NCBI RefSeq assembly: GCF_032854445.1
Contig: NC_088302.1
Coordinates: 10,351,338-10,415,337 of the forward strand
DNA length: 64,000 nt
Direction: 5' to 3'
Source: Liolophura sinensis
Taxonomy: Eukaryota; Mollusca; Polyplacophora; Chitonida; Chitonidae
Under the pieces are notes generated by a model. That model did not search any database. It saw only the letters and a list, made by a program, of their open reading frames with translations, and was not told the DNA's origin. Positions within the stretch are counted from its first letter, which is position 1, and each line of letters begins with the position of its first letter. The position numbers and the translations under genes were made by a program. Positions 1 through 12,062 of this stretch are shown here, in pieces.

Positions 1-1264
1 GTACATTGATCCCCAGCACGCCTTATGTAAGTACATGAAAATGTGATCATTTTTGTCAGCATCAACTACATGTATCCCTCTTTCATTAATAACTGTCAGA
101 CGTGTAAACCTGTACCCACACAATAGTTTCGGGCATATCTGATTACATGGATGTAGACCTCATGTGGGACAAGCACAATGTACATGTTTATTCTCATTTA
201 GTCCTAGATCATTATGTGGGATGTAGCCTTGCATTGTAACAATTGCACAGTGTAATTAAGACCACCTGTCTTCCACCATTATGATGTGCATATCTGTATA
301 TCATATGTGGGAAGGTTTGTCTTTATTACTGTAATTCGTTGACTTTTTCACATGTTTGCATGGTGTTCATGTAAGCATGTTCTAAAGACATTATTCTGTG
401 TAGACTGAAAAAAAAAATAGACTTTTTGTGATTTTAGAAACAAAACTACATTGTTTGAATTGGCCAGTGTCAGGGTTTCACAAAAAATATGATTTTATCA
501 GTCAACAAAGAATAATGCCTTCAGAATATCTTTAAATAAACACCTTTGAAAACATGTGAAAAGGTTTTAGAATTACAGTATTACAAAGATTATGAAATAT
601 ACTGTAAGAACATAGGGTAACAATAGTCAACAGGACTCCAGGATTTAAATGCTAAAAGCAGGGCAAGGTACATGTGTAGAAGCATGGCAATGTTTGATAT
701 GTTATAAGGCTAATTAAATAATTTGACGTTTCAAGTTATTGACAGTTATAAACTGTTAAAGGGATATTACGCTATGCACCCCTGAGTGTGTTTTGATGAA
801 TTAGGGTCTATTGTTATTAAGCCATCTGTCCATGCAGAGAAATATATAAGCACAGCAGAGTATTCACAAACTGTAGTGGTCATTAGATTATTAAGTGACT
901 CATGAGTGTAGTTTTGCTATGACTTTGTTTATAGACTCAAAGTGTTAGATGTGCCATTGGTATGTTGACTGTTGGTGTTGATGGTATAACATATCCAGCT
1001 CATATTTGGGCCAGCTTTCTGCCAAGGCCTTCTGCTCTTTGATCTAGTTGTTGTTGTAATATGTTAATTGTCCATTGTTTTCTATCTAATTAAAGCACGT
1101 CTTGAGTTTCCTGCCTTGATATTATGTTTAATGCACTCTGCCCCACCCAACAACCCCCACCCCTGTAAGTTTATTTTACATATCTGTTCTGCTTTACACA
1201 TTGAGTTTTGTTTGAGTTAACCTTTCAGTCATTCACTGATGATCTGAATATGTTTGTTCTGCAG
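1..1264 (+). other. Intron or 5' region upstream of the first visible OTUD7-like exon
   Basis: No exon, repeat family or RNA gene is recognisable here. The stretch is AT-rich and ends in a pyrimidine-containing run and 'ctgcag' just before position 1265, a usable 3' splice site. Because the next exon starts inside a codon and in the middle of a UBA-like helix, at least one earlier coding exon must lie outside the window to the left. The sequence is therefore best read as intron. Confidence 0.6.
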
Positions 1265-2053
1265 GTTGTAACTGGGATTATCAGAGAGCCCTTCAGATGT
1301 TCACACCCAGTCGTCAGCCCTCGTCCCGACCCCCCAATACATACCAATATCCCTCTGCACCCCAGGTGCGCCATGTGCCCATTATATACGTGGGGGCGAC
1401 CAACCAACCTACCAATCAGGTGGCTAGGCCTTCCTCACAGCCTGTCAACAGTACAAATTACAACAGCTCTGCCTACCCCACAAGCAACTCTAGTCGCAGT
1501 GGCTCAGCAATGTGTACCAACAACGTGGACAGTAAACCTGCCAGTTTGGTGGGGGGAGGGGGCATGGCAGCACCCCTCAGGCCAGTCCAGGTGACCAGCC
1601 AAGTCCCTCATATCGTCACCACCCCGACAGCCACACGCCCCACCCCCACCCATCAGCCCAGTGCTGTGATCAACCCAACCCGGCAAGTCTTTCCTCCTGC
1701 TGCTGTGATGGGGCGCCCGGCATCTGTGCTTCAGTACCAGGAGCCTGTCCGTCACATCCCGTCCTCAAGCTTGCCCCCCCCTTACCAGGACTACGCTCCA
1801 GACCGGACTCGTGCGGTGGAGGTGCCCATCACTCACTTCACAGCCGACAGTCGACAGCGGCCTTTTTCCCAGCCTCCACCGGCATCATCAGGATTCGTTT
1901 CAATTGCCCCAGTACAGAGCCACGGTGTCAGGAAAGCCCCTAGTCCCACGCCATTATCAGGAGGCTCCAGAGTGGATGGTCCACCATGTGATACACCGAC
2001 TCATAAAGCTCCTTTAGTAAGAAGTAATGCAACTGAAGCCGATGATGGGACAG
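1265..2053 (+). CDS. OTUD7: OTUD7-like exon: end of UBA-like segment and Pro/Ser-rich linker
   Basis: The acceptor is 'tctgcag' and the donor 'cag|gtaaga'. The exon begins with two bases of a split codon and then reads [12 protein letters not shown], which fits the last helix of the N-terminal UBA-like domain of Cezanne proteins. About 240 residues of Pro-, Ser-, Thr- and Gln-rich low-complexity sequence follow, probably disordered. The exon ends one base into a Gly codon, which the next exon completes. Confidence 0.9.
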
Positions 2054-5000
2054 GTAAGAGGATGTTTTGTTGGAAATTTCCGTGAGCATTTTGTGTATAT
2101 CCACAAACAACTTGAATAGCTAAAGTTATGTGATGCCGACCTCATTACAAGCTGTCAGAATCACGAATGAATTTAATTTGATAGTGGCATTATTGCTTTA
2201 AAGACAGTATATAGAAACAATTATCCATGTCGACAAAGGACAGGTAACTCCTCCATTCAAAAGAAAGGCCTGAAATTCCGGCCAATGAACGCCATTTTGA
2301 CAGCTGTTACGGCATTGCAAATATTACCTGATCACTGATTTGTTGGTCGGAAAAGTGTCCATATGAACGTATGAATGCCCACTGTGTGCATATGAATGCC
2401 CACTGTGTGCATATGAATGTCTACTGTGTGCATATGAATACCCACTGTGTGCATATGAATGTCTACTGTGTGCATATGAATGCCCACTGTGTGCATATGA
2501 ATACCCACTGTGTGAAAGTGGTGTATAACTGATTTGACATTTTCTTTCTTCATCAGGCAGAGTTTTGAAGAGGGGCATTTCCAAAACTTCTGATAATTTA
2601 CAGCTTGTCAACAAAGCTAGGGATGATGTTCTACATGACATCCGGGAATCTGTTGAGGACCATATTCAGTACTTTGTGGACACACCTGAGTTGACCTTTA
2701 TACTACCAGACCTCACCGTCTACCAAGAAGACTTCCGTGGATTCCTGGAGAAAGACCTTATCGAAACTTCCACTTTGATATCCCTAGAGCAGGCGGGTCA
2801 GTGTGAAGGGAGATTACTCACATATGTGACTGCACCATGAGAGTTATTTCCCCTTGTCATTAGAAATCTTGTGGAAAATCTATAGTGACATAACAGACGA
2901 TTTAGTGACATAACAGATGATTTGGCGATACATTTTTGCAAATAATGAACCACTTCAGTTTTTACATGTACATGCTCAATTTGTTTTTGTTTTTTTTTCT
3001 TCTTTTATACATGAGAAAAAAAAAATCACAAACTAAAAGACTTTTTTCATTTCAGCCTTCTCAAAGAAAAGGTTTTGATCATTTTGCTATACTGCATTTA
3101 CAGGATGTCTTAACTGGTGGTCAGATGTTGGTATCTCACAGAGATTACACCCTATGGCCACAACTGGGGACGGCAACTGTCTGCTTCATGCAGCTTCACT
3201 TGGTAAGTCAGTTCAAGATTCAAGGTCCAGTTCAAGATTTCTGATTTCGGTGTATACAGTGTCGATAGACACCTTTGTAATGATGATGAGATACATGTTA
3301 AACCCCAAATAAACACAGTCTTTATCTGCTAAATCTGACTTGATTAATTAATAGCAGTCAGTCTCTGTATTTGGAAAGGCACCCCCCCCCCCCCCCACCC
3401 CACCCCACCCCATCCTCACCCCCGACTCCCACACCCTTTATGTGTTAATTATACCTGATTTGTGCTTTGTTGTTGCAGCCATGTGGGGCTTCCATGACCG
3501 AGACCTGATACTGAGGAAAGCCCTGTACCACTCGATGACAAGTGGGGCATTCCATGGAGCTCTCTTCAGACGATGGCGTTACCAGCAAACACAGGTCAAC
3601 AAACAGGTAACTAGGCTTTTTTTTTTTGGCGTTGCTCCGTTCATAAGGTAGCAGAATTTCAAATTAAACCAAAGACGTACAAAAATCTACTCACTGTGAA
3701 GCTATCGCAACGACCTGGGATTGAAATCTGAAAAGTTCAACAGCTTTCAAAAACATTGTTAAATTAATGTCAGCATTGGAATTATTTAAAACATATGCAG
3801 TGGTGTAAATATGAACAAGTTTAATAGTGGATCAGGTGAAGCTGCTTATTGTCAGTATATTGTGTTTGCAGACGGGACTAATTTACTCCGAGGAAGAATG
3901 GAAGACAGAGTGGGATAACTTGTTGCGTTTGGCATCAACAGAGCCACGTCGAACCCAGGAGGAAACAGCACGAGAAAAAAGCTGCTGTGATAGTCCCATC
4001 ACTCAGGGGTCAGTACCAGCTTATTAGGGCAGTTTTTAAATTAGTGTCTTTGTCAGGTACATGTGAATCCACGTTGTACAATGTGAACCTTTGCAAAGCC
4101 TAGAATTGCTATAGATGGTAAAATCTTCATCAGCATGTTTTAGTCGTTGACATCATAATAAACTATAACGTAAAGTTGTTAACATTCAAGATTCCAAAGT
4201 ACCTGCCACATTTGAGGCATTAAAATTTCAAGCACTTCACAAGTCCATATACAAAGTCGTTTCAGGTAAACATTTGTGAATGTTTGGAATTTTGTGATAC
4301 TTGAAGACCTTTCTTCCTCTTTTAATTTCCCAGTCATATCCATTGTTTTTTTTTTCCTCAAGATTTCTTCATTCATTATTCATGTGCCTAAGAATTCCTG
4401 CCACTAGGAGAGGTCAAATAGACCAGCATATTAACCTTATTTTATTCTTTTGTATGTTATTTATCTTGCATTGTGTGTTTAACTGATCTATCAGTCAGAT
4501 TAAGCAACTCGTGTCTTATTCCAGTGGTTTTTTCACCTGTTACAGATCCGTCAACCATAAACACTCACCTGTGGTCTACGAGAGTCTGGAGGAACTACAT
4601 GTGTTTGTGCTGTCCCATGTTCTGCGTAGACCCGTGCTCGTTGTGGCTGACAAGGTACTGAGGGACACCAACGGAGAGGCTCTTGCCCCCATTCCCTTTG
4701 GTGGGATATATCTGCCACTGGGTTGTAAGCCAGAAAACTGTCACCACACCCCGTTACTGCTGACCTACGATGCTGCCCACTTCTCAGCTCTGGTTCCCAT
4801 GAAGAAGGAAGGGTCTCCCCCGGATGAAGGTCACAGTTTGCCTGGTAAGTGTTTAAATCTGTATGAGTTGAAGTGGGGGGGCGGGAGGAGGTGTAGCTAA
4901 ATCAAAACTCCTGTTGCAGGTTACAGTTTTCACATTCTGACGATCAGTCTGTGTATGTAATCCAGATTTTGTGTTTAGCATTTGGTGAATTTAAAATTAA

Positions 5001-6790
5001 AAAACATGCAAGTAAACAAGCAGATATGTTACATGATTAACTGGAATGGTCAATCAGGATTTGTACCGTGTTCATCACAATATACGGTGCATTTGTAAAC
5101 ATTTTCCATGCTATTCAGAAATTAAATTACTTGATCCTGTGATAATGTAGCTATGTATAAGTCTAGAATGTAAGTGTCCTGCTGTTTTATTTTAATTTTG
5201 TTCTTAGATTGAGCAACTTGCCATATTTTTGTGCATACTGCCTGAAAATTCTAGACATCAGTTGAGTACATTGACTGATCAGTCTGTTGGACCATGGTAC
5301 AATTATATCTACCCTATAGTAAAAGGTGACGCCAATTTTATTTTTTGTTATAGGGGCAAGTTTCATGATATGTTTTGATTCCAAAACCTTTGAAGTTCTT
5401 GTAGTTTAAATTTCATTGTGAAATGTAGCAGAATTGTAACATGACTTTTATGGTTTGTTCATTTCTAGTGGCTATTCCCATTGTGGATTGCCAGTATGAC
5501 CTTTTACCTCTGCACTTTGCTGTTGACCCCGGGGAAGGATTTGATTGGTCATCTGCTGACAGTGAGCAAGTGACGTCTCATCTCGAGTTGAGCATCAGTC
5601 AAAAGCTGGAGCTCATTGAGAGGTATATGAACCTAGTCAAACTGCCCTTCCACAAAGCTGACACTGACAATGACAGTGACCAGCGCTCCAGCGGATCTGT
5701 GGACTCCGATGAGAGTGCAGGCAGCGGGGGCAAGGAGAAACGCAAAGACACAAAACTGCAACAGCAGATGCACAGTGTCAGTAAGCAGTTTGGAAGTCTC
5801 GGTAGAAGCATGGGGAAAAAATTCAAGAAGAATTTCGGTAACATCAGCAAAGCAATGAAGGGTAAAGCTCCTGACAAGAATGGAGGAGGAGGGAAGAATT
5901 CTACGATAGCCTGCGGGATGACACAGAATACCAAAATGGCGGCATGCATTCCGATCCTGTTTGACCAGGAGCATGTTGTCTTATGTGCCAAACTGTCCAC
6001 TCACAGATCCCCCATGCAGGAGCAGCTGGTTAAAAATTACCTGACAGAAGCGAAAAAGCGGTTTGAGGCTGATCGGGAGCTGAAGAGGCAGAAGGGTGTG
6101 GAACTAAGGAATCGTCTTCCCCCAGAGAATGCTGACAGGGAACTCGGAAAAGTACCTGTGAAGTGCGTGACACCAGGCTGCAGCATGTTCGGGACAGCAT
6201 CCTGTAGTTACCTCTGCTCAGACTGCTTCATACGATCTAAGAAGCAGGCCTTGGAACAGGTGGGTTCATCAACCAGCCCATTTGTATACAACACATACCC
6301 GGGGCCCCGTGCCCAAACACTCTCTGGAGACGCCATGTACAGAAAGGAGTGTGGCAAGTCCAAGTTTTATGCCCCAGTAGCTGTGGAAGAGAGCTTAGAA
6401 CTCAGGAACCCAGAGAAATCACAGTTAGCACCCTTGCAAGGTCAAGTCCCACCAATAAGGCCTTTGTCCGCTGGAGCTGCAGAGACCCGCGCTATAGCTG
6501 CAGGACAAGCGAACGTATGCCGACCACTGTCCACTGTGAACAGAGCTCACGAGATCAACAGCAGTCTGCCGTCAATTAGTCGTGAAGTGGTGCGTACACC
6601 GTCACCTGACTGCCATTACGACAATGTTGATTACCAGGAGAAGAAGAAGGGCTTTGAACATCAACACTGTCTGACTCCTGGTTGCTCATTCTATGGCAGT
6701 GAATCCAACAATAACTACTGCTCCAAGTGTTTCAAGGAACAACAGAAAGCTCCCCTAGTGCCACTGGAAATTGCAAAAACTCAGCTATAG
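1265..6790 (+). CDS. OTUD7: OTUD7/Cezanne-type OTU deubiquitinase, 3' part of gene (seven exons)
   Basis: This encodes an OTU-family cysteine protease that removes ubiquitin; vertebrate Cezanne (OTUD7B) and OTUD7A prefer Lys11-linked chains. Coding exons are 1265-2053, 2557-2796, 3104-3202, 3479-3606, 3872-4008, 4546-4844 and 5469-6790. All introns are GT-AG and the phases join without a break, giving 1003 residues plus a split first codon. In order the protein has the end of a UBA-like segment (CNWDYQRAL), a Pro/Ser-rich linker, the OTU domain (about residues 315-550) with GDGNC (Cys 368) and AAHFSALV (His 542), a Lys-rich segment (KKFKKNF), and A20-type zinc fingers at 796-816 and 964-984. 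Human OTUD7 proteins are about 840-930 residues with one A20 finger, so the second finger is unusual. The start codon is outside the window. Whether it is orthologous to OTUD7A, OTUD7B or their common ancestor cannot be decided here. Confidence 0.95.
2371..2514 (+). repeat. 21-bp intronic minisatellite, about 7 copies
   Basis: The unit 'atgaatgcccactgtgtgca' plus one base repeats head-to-tail with small substitutions (gcccac / gtctac / acccac), ending just before the acceptor of the exon at 2557. It lies entirely within an intron. Open frames through it on the minus strand are by-products of the repeat. Confidence 0.95.
2557..2796 (+). CDS. OTUD7: OTUD7-like exon: lead-in to the OTU domain
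   Basis: The acceptor is 'cttcatcag' and the donor 'g|gtcagt'. The peptide contains [25 protein letters not shown] and SLEQAG, the conserved lead-in to the Cezanne catalytic domain. Phase 1 at both ends matches the neighbouring exons. Confidence 0.93.
3104..3202 (+). CDS. OTUD7: OTUD7-like exon: catalytic cysteine
   Basis: The acceptor is 'tttacag' and the donor 'g|gtaagt'. The peptide has LNWW, then [15 protein letters not shown]. The Cys codon at 3178-3180 is the expected OTU nucleophile, and the Asp of GDGNC is also in place. The exon was defined by phase and homology; another frame of the same DNA gives a meaningless open stretch. Confidence 0.95.
3382..3425 (+). repeat. Poly-C / CCCCA low-complexity tract
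   Basis: A run of about 16 C is followed by several 'cccca' units in the intron between the catalytic-Cys exon and the MWGF exon. It ends about 50 bases before the splice acceptor. The length is prone to slippage or assembly error. Confidence 0.95.
3479..3606 (+). CDS. OTUD7: OTUD7-like exon: MWGFHDRD block of the OTU domain
   Basis: The acceptor is 'gttgcag' and the donor 'cag|gtaact'. It encodes [16 protein letters not shown] and RRWRYQQTQ, among the most conserved parts of Cezanne-type OTU domains. The first two bases complete an Ala codon with the previous exon, and the exon ends in phase 0. Confidence 0.94.
3872..4008 (+). CDS. OTUD7: OTUD7-like exon: middle of the OTU domain
   Basis: The acceptor is 'gtttgcag' and the donor 'gg|gtcagt'. 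It encodes [18 protein letters not shown] and LASTEPRR, matching the segment after the QQTQ block in Cezanne proteins, then a short variable loop. It enters in phase 0 and ends two bases into a Gly codon. Confidence 0.92.
4546..4844 (+). CDS. OTUD7: OTUD7-like exon: catalytic histidine
   Basis: The acceptor is 'gttacag' and the donor 'g|gtaagt'. The peptide has [20 protein letters not shown], then [11 protein letters not shown] and [10 protein letters not shown]. The His codon at 4778-4780 is the catalytic-triad histidine of the OTU fold. Confidence 0.95.
5469..6790 (+). CDS. OTUD7: OTUD7-like terminal exon: end of OTU domain, basic region, two A20 zinc fingers
   Basis: The acceptor is 'catttctag'. 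The exon runs open for 439 codons to TAG at 6788-6790. It starts with the last OTU strand ([13 protein letters not shown]). An acidic/Ser-rich patch follows, then a Lys-rich segment around 5800-5870 whose vertebrate counterpart is also Lys/Gly-rich. Two zinc fingers follow, at 6164-6226 and 6668-6730, each of the form C-x4-C-x11-C-x2-C, the A20 ubiquitin-binding pattern. The final finger sits about 20 residues from the C-terminus, as in vertebrate Cezanne; the first is extra. Confidence 0.95.
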
Positions 6791-8870
6791 TCAAAACTTT
6801 TCTTGGCTGTGTTTAGATTCGCTGTGTTGACTGTACACATTTATTTGGGAATGATATGACTGACACATGAGATTCCAGGTGCAAATATGTACCTATTTAG
6901 TTGTCAAAGCTGTTGATCATTATTTTTCAGAAATGCTGATATATTGCACGTGTACAGCTATTTACATGAAAGTTCAGATTCATGGATGAGTTCCTTTTTG
7001 TTTGTGTGTTCAAGAACATGGGATTTACCCTGTGCTTCAGGGTAAAATTTTCTCTACTTTTGTATATAGGTCATCATATATATACATTATATCAGTATAG
7101 TGAAGATATGTTGTCTAGTGCAATGTGCAACACATACACTGTGAGGTAACTTTACATTTCCAGTCCCAAGCAAACCTGTTCACATGCTCTGTAGATTACA
7201 AGTACATGTACACAATGTAGTTAGGTTAAGTGCCATATCATTTAACATATATTTAAGCATACTTTGCACCTGTACATACATGCCCGTATTAATGACGGCT
7301 TTTTATGTATTTATTATTTACATGTACATGTATGCATGTGAGGATTGACATTAATGTCTTATTGTTGTTGTATGCTCGTCGATTTGCATTCACTGAAACC
7401 GCTTAAGTTGCTTTCTTGTAACATAACACTTTCAGTTCAAGGTATTATGATTTCTTTCTTTCTCTATTTTAATTTTTTTTTTTTTACAGCCATTAGTCAC
7501 TTTTGGTGTTACTTGGATTATTCCATATCATATTTAAGAAATACAGTCATGATAGGTTTCTCAAGACACACGAAAGACCTTCCCCATGAATCCTTCACGT
7601 CTTTAATCCACACTCAGATTGATGATTAAGCCTGTCAGTTCTCTCCCCTTGATCAGTGTTTGTTGATCAATGTAAAGTCTGAGACCTAGTCACCCATGCA
7701 TTTGGATGCATGTATATTAGCCGCTCTTCTTTGTTCCAAGCTGTACATTTACATGATGCTACCTCATAGGTATGAAGTCTCATAAAAATAAGAAAACTTA
7801 TTGATGTACATGGTGGATCCTACTATAGTTGCTCCAACAAAATGGCCCTTGTGGACATTATGTAATTTGAACTTATTATGTAAATGTGATCTGTTGCTGT
7901 GTTACTTTAGTAGATGATGAATGGAACTGTTCTGTATATTGTTTACCAGCCCTTTGCATGCTATGCATAGAGATGTTTTTGTTTCTTTTACTTGTGGTGT
8001 GACATTTTCAAACGTTAAGGCATTGACCACTTATTGGTTGTGACTGTCTTAGCTTTTGCTCTCAATTGTTATATGAGGCTGCATTTCAATACAGTTGTGT
8101 GTCAAGGTACATGTATGTTACATGTAAATACAGATTATTTGTAAAATACAATGTACATTTGAGCTAAGCCATGTTGGAAATTTGATGCAACCATCTATAT
8201 TTGAATTGACTCCAATGTTACATTTGAATGGTAAAAGTCGAGCTTGTTGTGAATGTGGACCTCTATGTACAGTGGGGCTGTTTATACGTGTCATTAATGC
8301 ATGGTACCTGTGTCGTAGTTTTTGCACTTACAGTGGTAAGGCTTGTTAATGCACTAATATGTACATGAAGGGGCACCTGCCAAAGTTGACTGAGAATACA
8401 CATATTTTGTTTGAGCCACTGTTATTTAGAATACATGTTCAGCATGCTGATGAAATGCCAGACAGCGTTTGGGTATCATTTTCAGTTACTCGTATACGTG
8501 TAAGGCACAAGCCATATGGTAACTTCCAAACGGTGAAAACTACTGATTATGTACATGTGCATGTAACCCTGCTGTCTTCCAGATATGCAATAAGGTACAT
8601 TGAAATCATTTTTGAAAAGAGATAGTTGAAAACCTTGCTTTCATACCAAAAGTGTAAAATGCACTTTTTTTTATTTTTACTACTTGTGAATGTAATTGTA
8701 AAAGGATTTAACATCTAATTTGGTGAAAGTTGATTTGCAAAAAAGCTGAGAGCTTAAACAAGTTAAAGCAGGTTAAATGTATTTCGTCCACTTCTAGTGA
8801 TGCAGTCCAGGCTACAAATTCTTCAATGGTATCCATGCACATGTAGCCTGATTGTGGTTGCCAGTAGTCT

Positions 8871-9390
8871 GCCACTGGTTAACAAGCTGTCGTTTCCCAC
8901 TGGACAGGCAGTGATTTCTCACTGGTTTCAACAGAGAGGTGCTGCCACTGGTTCGCATGTGGTATGCCACTGGCCAGACAGTGGTTTCCCAGCAGCTGCT
9001 CAGAGGTGTTGCCACTGGTTCACGTGTAGTATACCAATGGCCAGACAATGGTTTCCCAGAAGCCAGTCAGAGGTGTTGCCACTGGTTCACGTGTAGTATG
9101 CCACTGGCCAGACAATGTTTTCCCATTGGCCAGTCAGAGGCGTTGCCTCTGGTTTATGTGTAGTGTGCCACTGGTTTGCATTTAGTATCCCACTGGCCAG
9201 ACAATGGTTTCCCATTGGCCAGTCAGAGGTGTTGCTACTGGTTAAGATGGAGTATGCCACTGGTTATCATGTAGTATCCCTCTGGCCAGACAAACGTTTC
9301 TCACTGGTCAGAGGTGTTACCACTGGTTCATACGTGCTGTGCCACTGGCCAGTCAGTGTTTTCTTTCAGTGGAATGGTAGTGCACTGGTT
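8871..9390 (+). repeat. Degenerate tandem repeat, about 67-bp unit rich in CCACTGG
   Basis: A unit beginning 'gaggtgttgccactggtt' and containing 'gccactggccagacaatg' recurs about seven times with roughly 66-69 base spacing and considerable divergence. The core CTGGCCAG is palindromic, so RNA or single-stranded DNA from this region could form many short hairpins. Open frames across it in both strands are produced by the repeat. Confidence 0.85.
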
Positions 9391-9627
9391 GGAGTGTGTT
9401 ACAGTTGTTTGCCAGTGGAACATACCACCAACCTACAGTGCCTATATACACACCTTGAGGAATGGTAATGGAATGTGGTGAACCAGTACCATGCCTTTGT
9501 CATCAACGGTACTATACGGCAATGTGTTGTCTGTCCCATAGAATCTACACCTTGTATTGTACACTCCAATGTACAATCCACTCTGTGTTTTCCTCGGGTC
9601 TAGTGATATTCATGTGCAGATAAACAA

Positions 9628-9633
9628 AATAAA
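9628..9633 (+). terminator. Candidate polyadenylation signal AATAAA
   Basis: This is the first AATAAA on the plus strand after the OTUD7-like stop codon. No transcript evidence is available. Confidence 0.35.
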
Positions 9634-9650
9634 GGCATTAGTGAGTAGGC

Positions 9651-12062
9651 TTAACATGCAGCTACATCACCTTGTACATGTTACAGAATGGCAGTCATCC
9701 ATCAATACCTGTGCGAATTGAGTCTTGTTCTTCCATCCCTCATTAAACCACTGTCGTATATAGATTGCTTGATCTTGCCATTTTCCTGTAGGTTCGATGT
9801 GGTCCTGTGAATGAGCTTGTATATTCTGAATGTGTGGACCTGAAGGTGTAAGACCTGCAATATCGTAAAGGTGAAAGAGACTTCTTAATGATTTGATCCG
9901 CTTGGAAAATTTATGCAGGGCGTTTTTTAATAATGGCGAATATCGCTTAGTTGGCATTTGAAAGTGAAGCAGTTTGTCGCTGTCAAATATTTTCTGTATA
10001 CTTAAACATGTCAAGGTTTTGCTGAATTGCCTCATATGCACCCATCATGTTTTCCAGAAGATAAGTTCGTTCACAATGTGTAGTAATTAATAACAATTTA
10101 TTGTACGGTTCACACTTTAGATGCACTGATCATGTGGCCTTTGGGTTTTGCGTTTTCTCTAATTCATCATGGGTGCACTCTGAGATACATGTAGTGTCGG
10201 TTTCAGTTTTACTTTCACAATTGTTACCACATTATGGTGGACGTTTTTTACCATGTATTCTATGCAGATGTTGTTAAGACGACGATGCACCTAACCATCC
10301 ACTTTGATTATTACTAACTGTTGTTCTTAGTAAATGAAGAGATGTATGATACTGTTAATGTTGAAGCATATATCATGTTGACTTTGTACATAACCCCTTT
10401 TTAAGAATCCTTGTTGTGGAACTATGTCAATATTGTGTAAAATCAGGCCTCTCTGTCCTATTTATTTTCCGTGGCATATACTACATGCTGTGCTAATCTG
10501 TTAATGTGAATTTCTTTTTGGACAGTCAGTCCTGTCCAAGCAAACCAAGTGTAATTGCTTTATGCATATTGGTAAAGTGTCTTCATCCAGCTGAGATGTC
10601 TTTGTTTTCAATTTTACTGATACATGTTTCCCAGAATCTGATTTCTGTTTCTTGTAAATCTTAGCATTTGGTATTGGTCTTGTACGATCTGTGGTCCAGT
10701 GAGTGCTTTGTTCTTTGATCTTGTTATGGTTCGCCTCCTTTGCCAGAGCAGGTAATATTTGAAATACAAATTTAATGGGAGGGTTTTCTGTGTGCTAATA
10801 AAACGTCTAGATGCTGAAATTCCTAAAACTGTATATCCAACCTTGTCAAGGTGATTTCATGCCAAATTTCAGATTTACATGTAAACATAAGCTGAATACA
10901 TGCAATCCTCTTTATTGTGTATTTCCTCGATGATCAATTTACGCCTTGGCATCCTGTTGGCTTTAGGTTGTACATTTCCAGTCATAAAAACATATGGTTC
11001 CTAGACGGCAGTGAGTTCTTTATTCGTGTATTCGTTATGTGACATTAACTAGTCATCGCTAAAAGTAGTTGGTAAATCCTGGATTTTAGAGTTACAGAGG
11101 AATTGCTACGTGAACCAAATCTCTTATATAGGGATAAGATGATGATCAGGAATGGAATGTTAGAGGCGAAAAAGTGGCAAAGGGCGTTTCTCAAGTAGCG
11201 GTTTTGAAATACGGAAACTGCGTTGGCACCTTGATACCAAAATGAAATCTGCAATTGTGGTTATACGTTGGCAGTGTTTACACATAAGTTTGTGAAACGG
11301 GCCCAATGTGTCCAGTCTATGATAGATGCTTTAGTCCATCTTCACATCAGTCAGCTTTTTCGAGGTTGGAATATAACAGTGATATTTTGGCTTTTCATTT
11401 GGACTGTACAGATATTCAAGTTGTTTGTGACATATCACACTATCATAGCCTCTCACTACTTCCACTAATATGTCAAAAAAAAAACCCGTTTGTGTAATCT
11501 TAAACCAGAAAAATGAAATTTGCTCTGTGCGTTTGACATATCAGTGATCTGTGGCATTTTATTATCAGTTCATGCGTTCTCCCTTGACGTTGGTTCCAAG
11601 ATACCGCCAAAATGATTGGTTTTGATTTGATTCATGGACTGCTTCTGTACTGTCGATGTTCTCCCAGACAAATGTAAATATGACTGTTGCTATAAGTATT
11701 CAACATGTACAGTATATCTTGAAAAACTTGTGCAATATAAAGCTGAAATGTTTGTGAACTAACCTGCACTTCGTTTTATTGTTTGAAGCGACGTTTGGGG
11801 CTGTTTATCATAGTTAAGCACCCACGTTCACAGTGCCTGTGTTGTTCTCCCGAAGGCGACTAACTTTTCAGGTGTTTAAATCAAAATCCCGTAAGGCAAC
11901 TGCTTTACTTCAGGACCTTAGTCCTTCCATGAACCTACAACACGTATATACGTGAAATATTTGTTCGACGTTGAAGATGTAACTTAAATCAATATAAGTT
12001 ATGAAGAAAATTTTTTTTGTGGAATGTCATTCATCGAAATAGAAATGAGCCGATACGCAGAA
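9651..12062. other. Intergenic; nothing recognised beyond the doubtful minus-strand frame
   Basis: AT-rich sequence with no splice-supported exon, RNA gene or repeat family seen. A possible second AATAAA at 10797 could belong to the upstream gene. Confidence 0.5.
9667..10041 (-). other. Open frame of 124 codons, doubtful coding
   Basis: The minus strand is open for 124 codons (starts MHMRQFSKTL, ends DDCHSVTCTR). Composition is reasonably protein-like, but there is no recognisable family. It lies antisense just downstream of the probable 3' UTR. A neighbouring frame just upstream reads MMGAYEAIQQNLDMF before a stop, so the region might be a decayed gene. Chance is about as likely. Confidence 0.15.

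Larger units (their letters stand above)
6791..9650 (+). other. OTUD7: Probable long 3' UTR of the OTUD7-like gene
   Basis: After the stop codon no AATAAA occurs until 9628-9633 ('caaaataaagg'); a second lies at 10797-10802. Either could end the transcript, giving a 3' UTR of 2.8 or 4.0 kb. The stretch is rich in 'tacatg/catgta' steps and holds no convincing coding frame. The transcript end is inference. Confidence 0.45.

Noticed and set aside
2324-2641. Minus-strand frames with repeated [11 protein letters not shown] peptide
   Set aside because: Produced by the 21-bp intronic minisatellite.
5599-6000. Long minus-strand frames antisense to the last OTUD7-like exon
   Set aside because: Shadow of a well-supported coding exon.
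8797-9468. Frames of 70-117 codons on both strands
   Set aside because: Produced by the CCACTGG tandem repeat in the probable 3' UTR.
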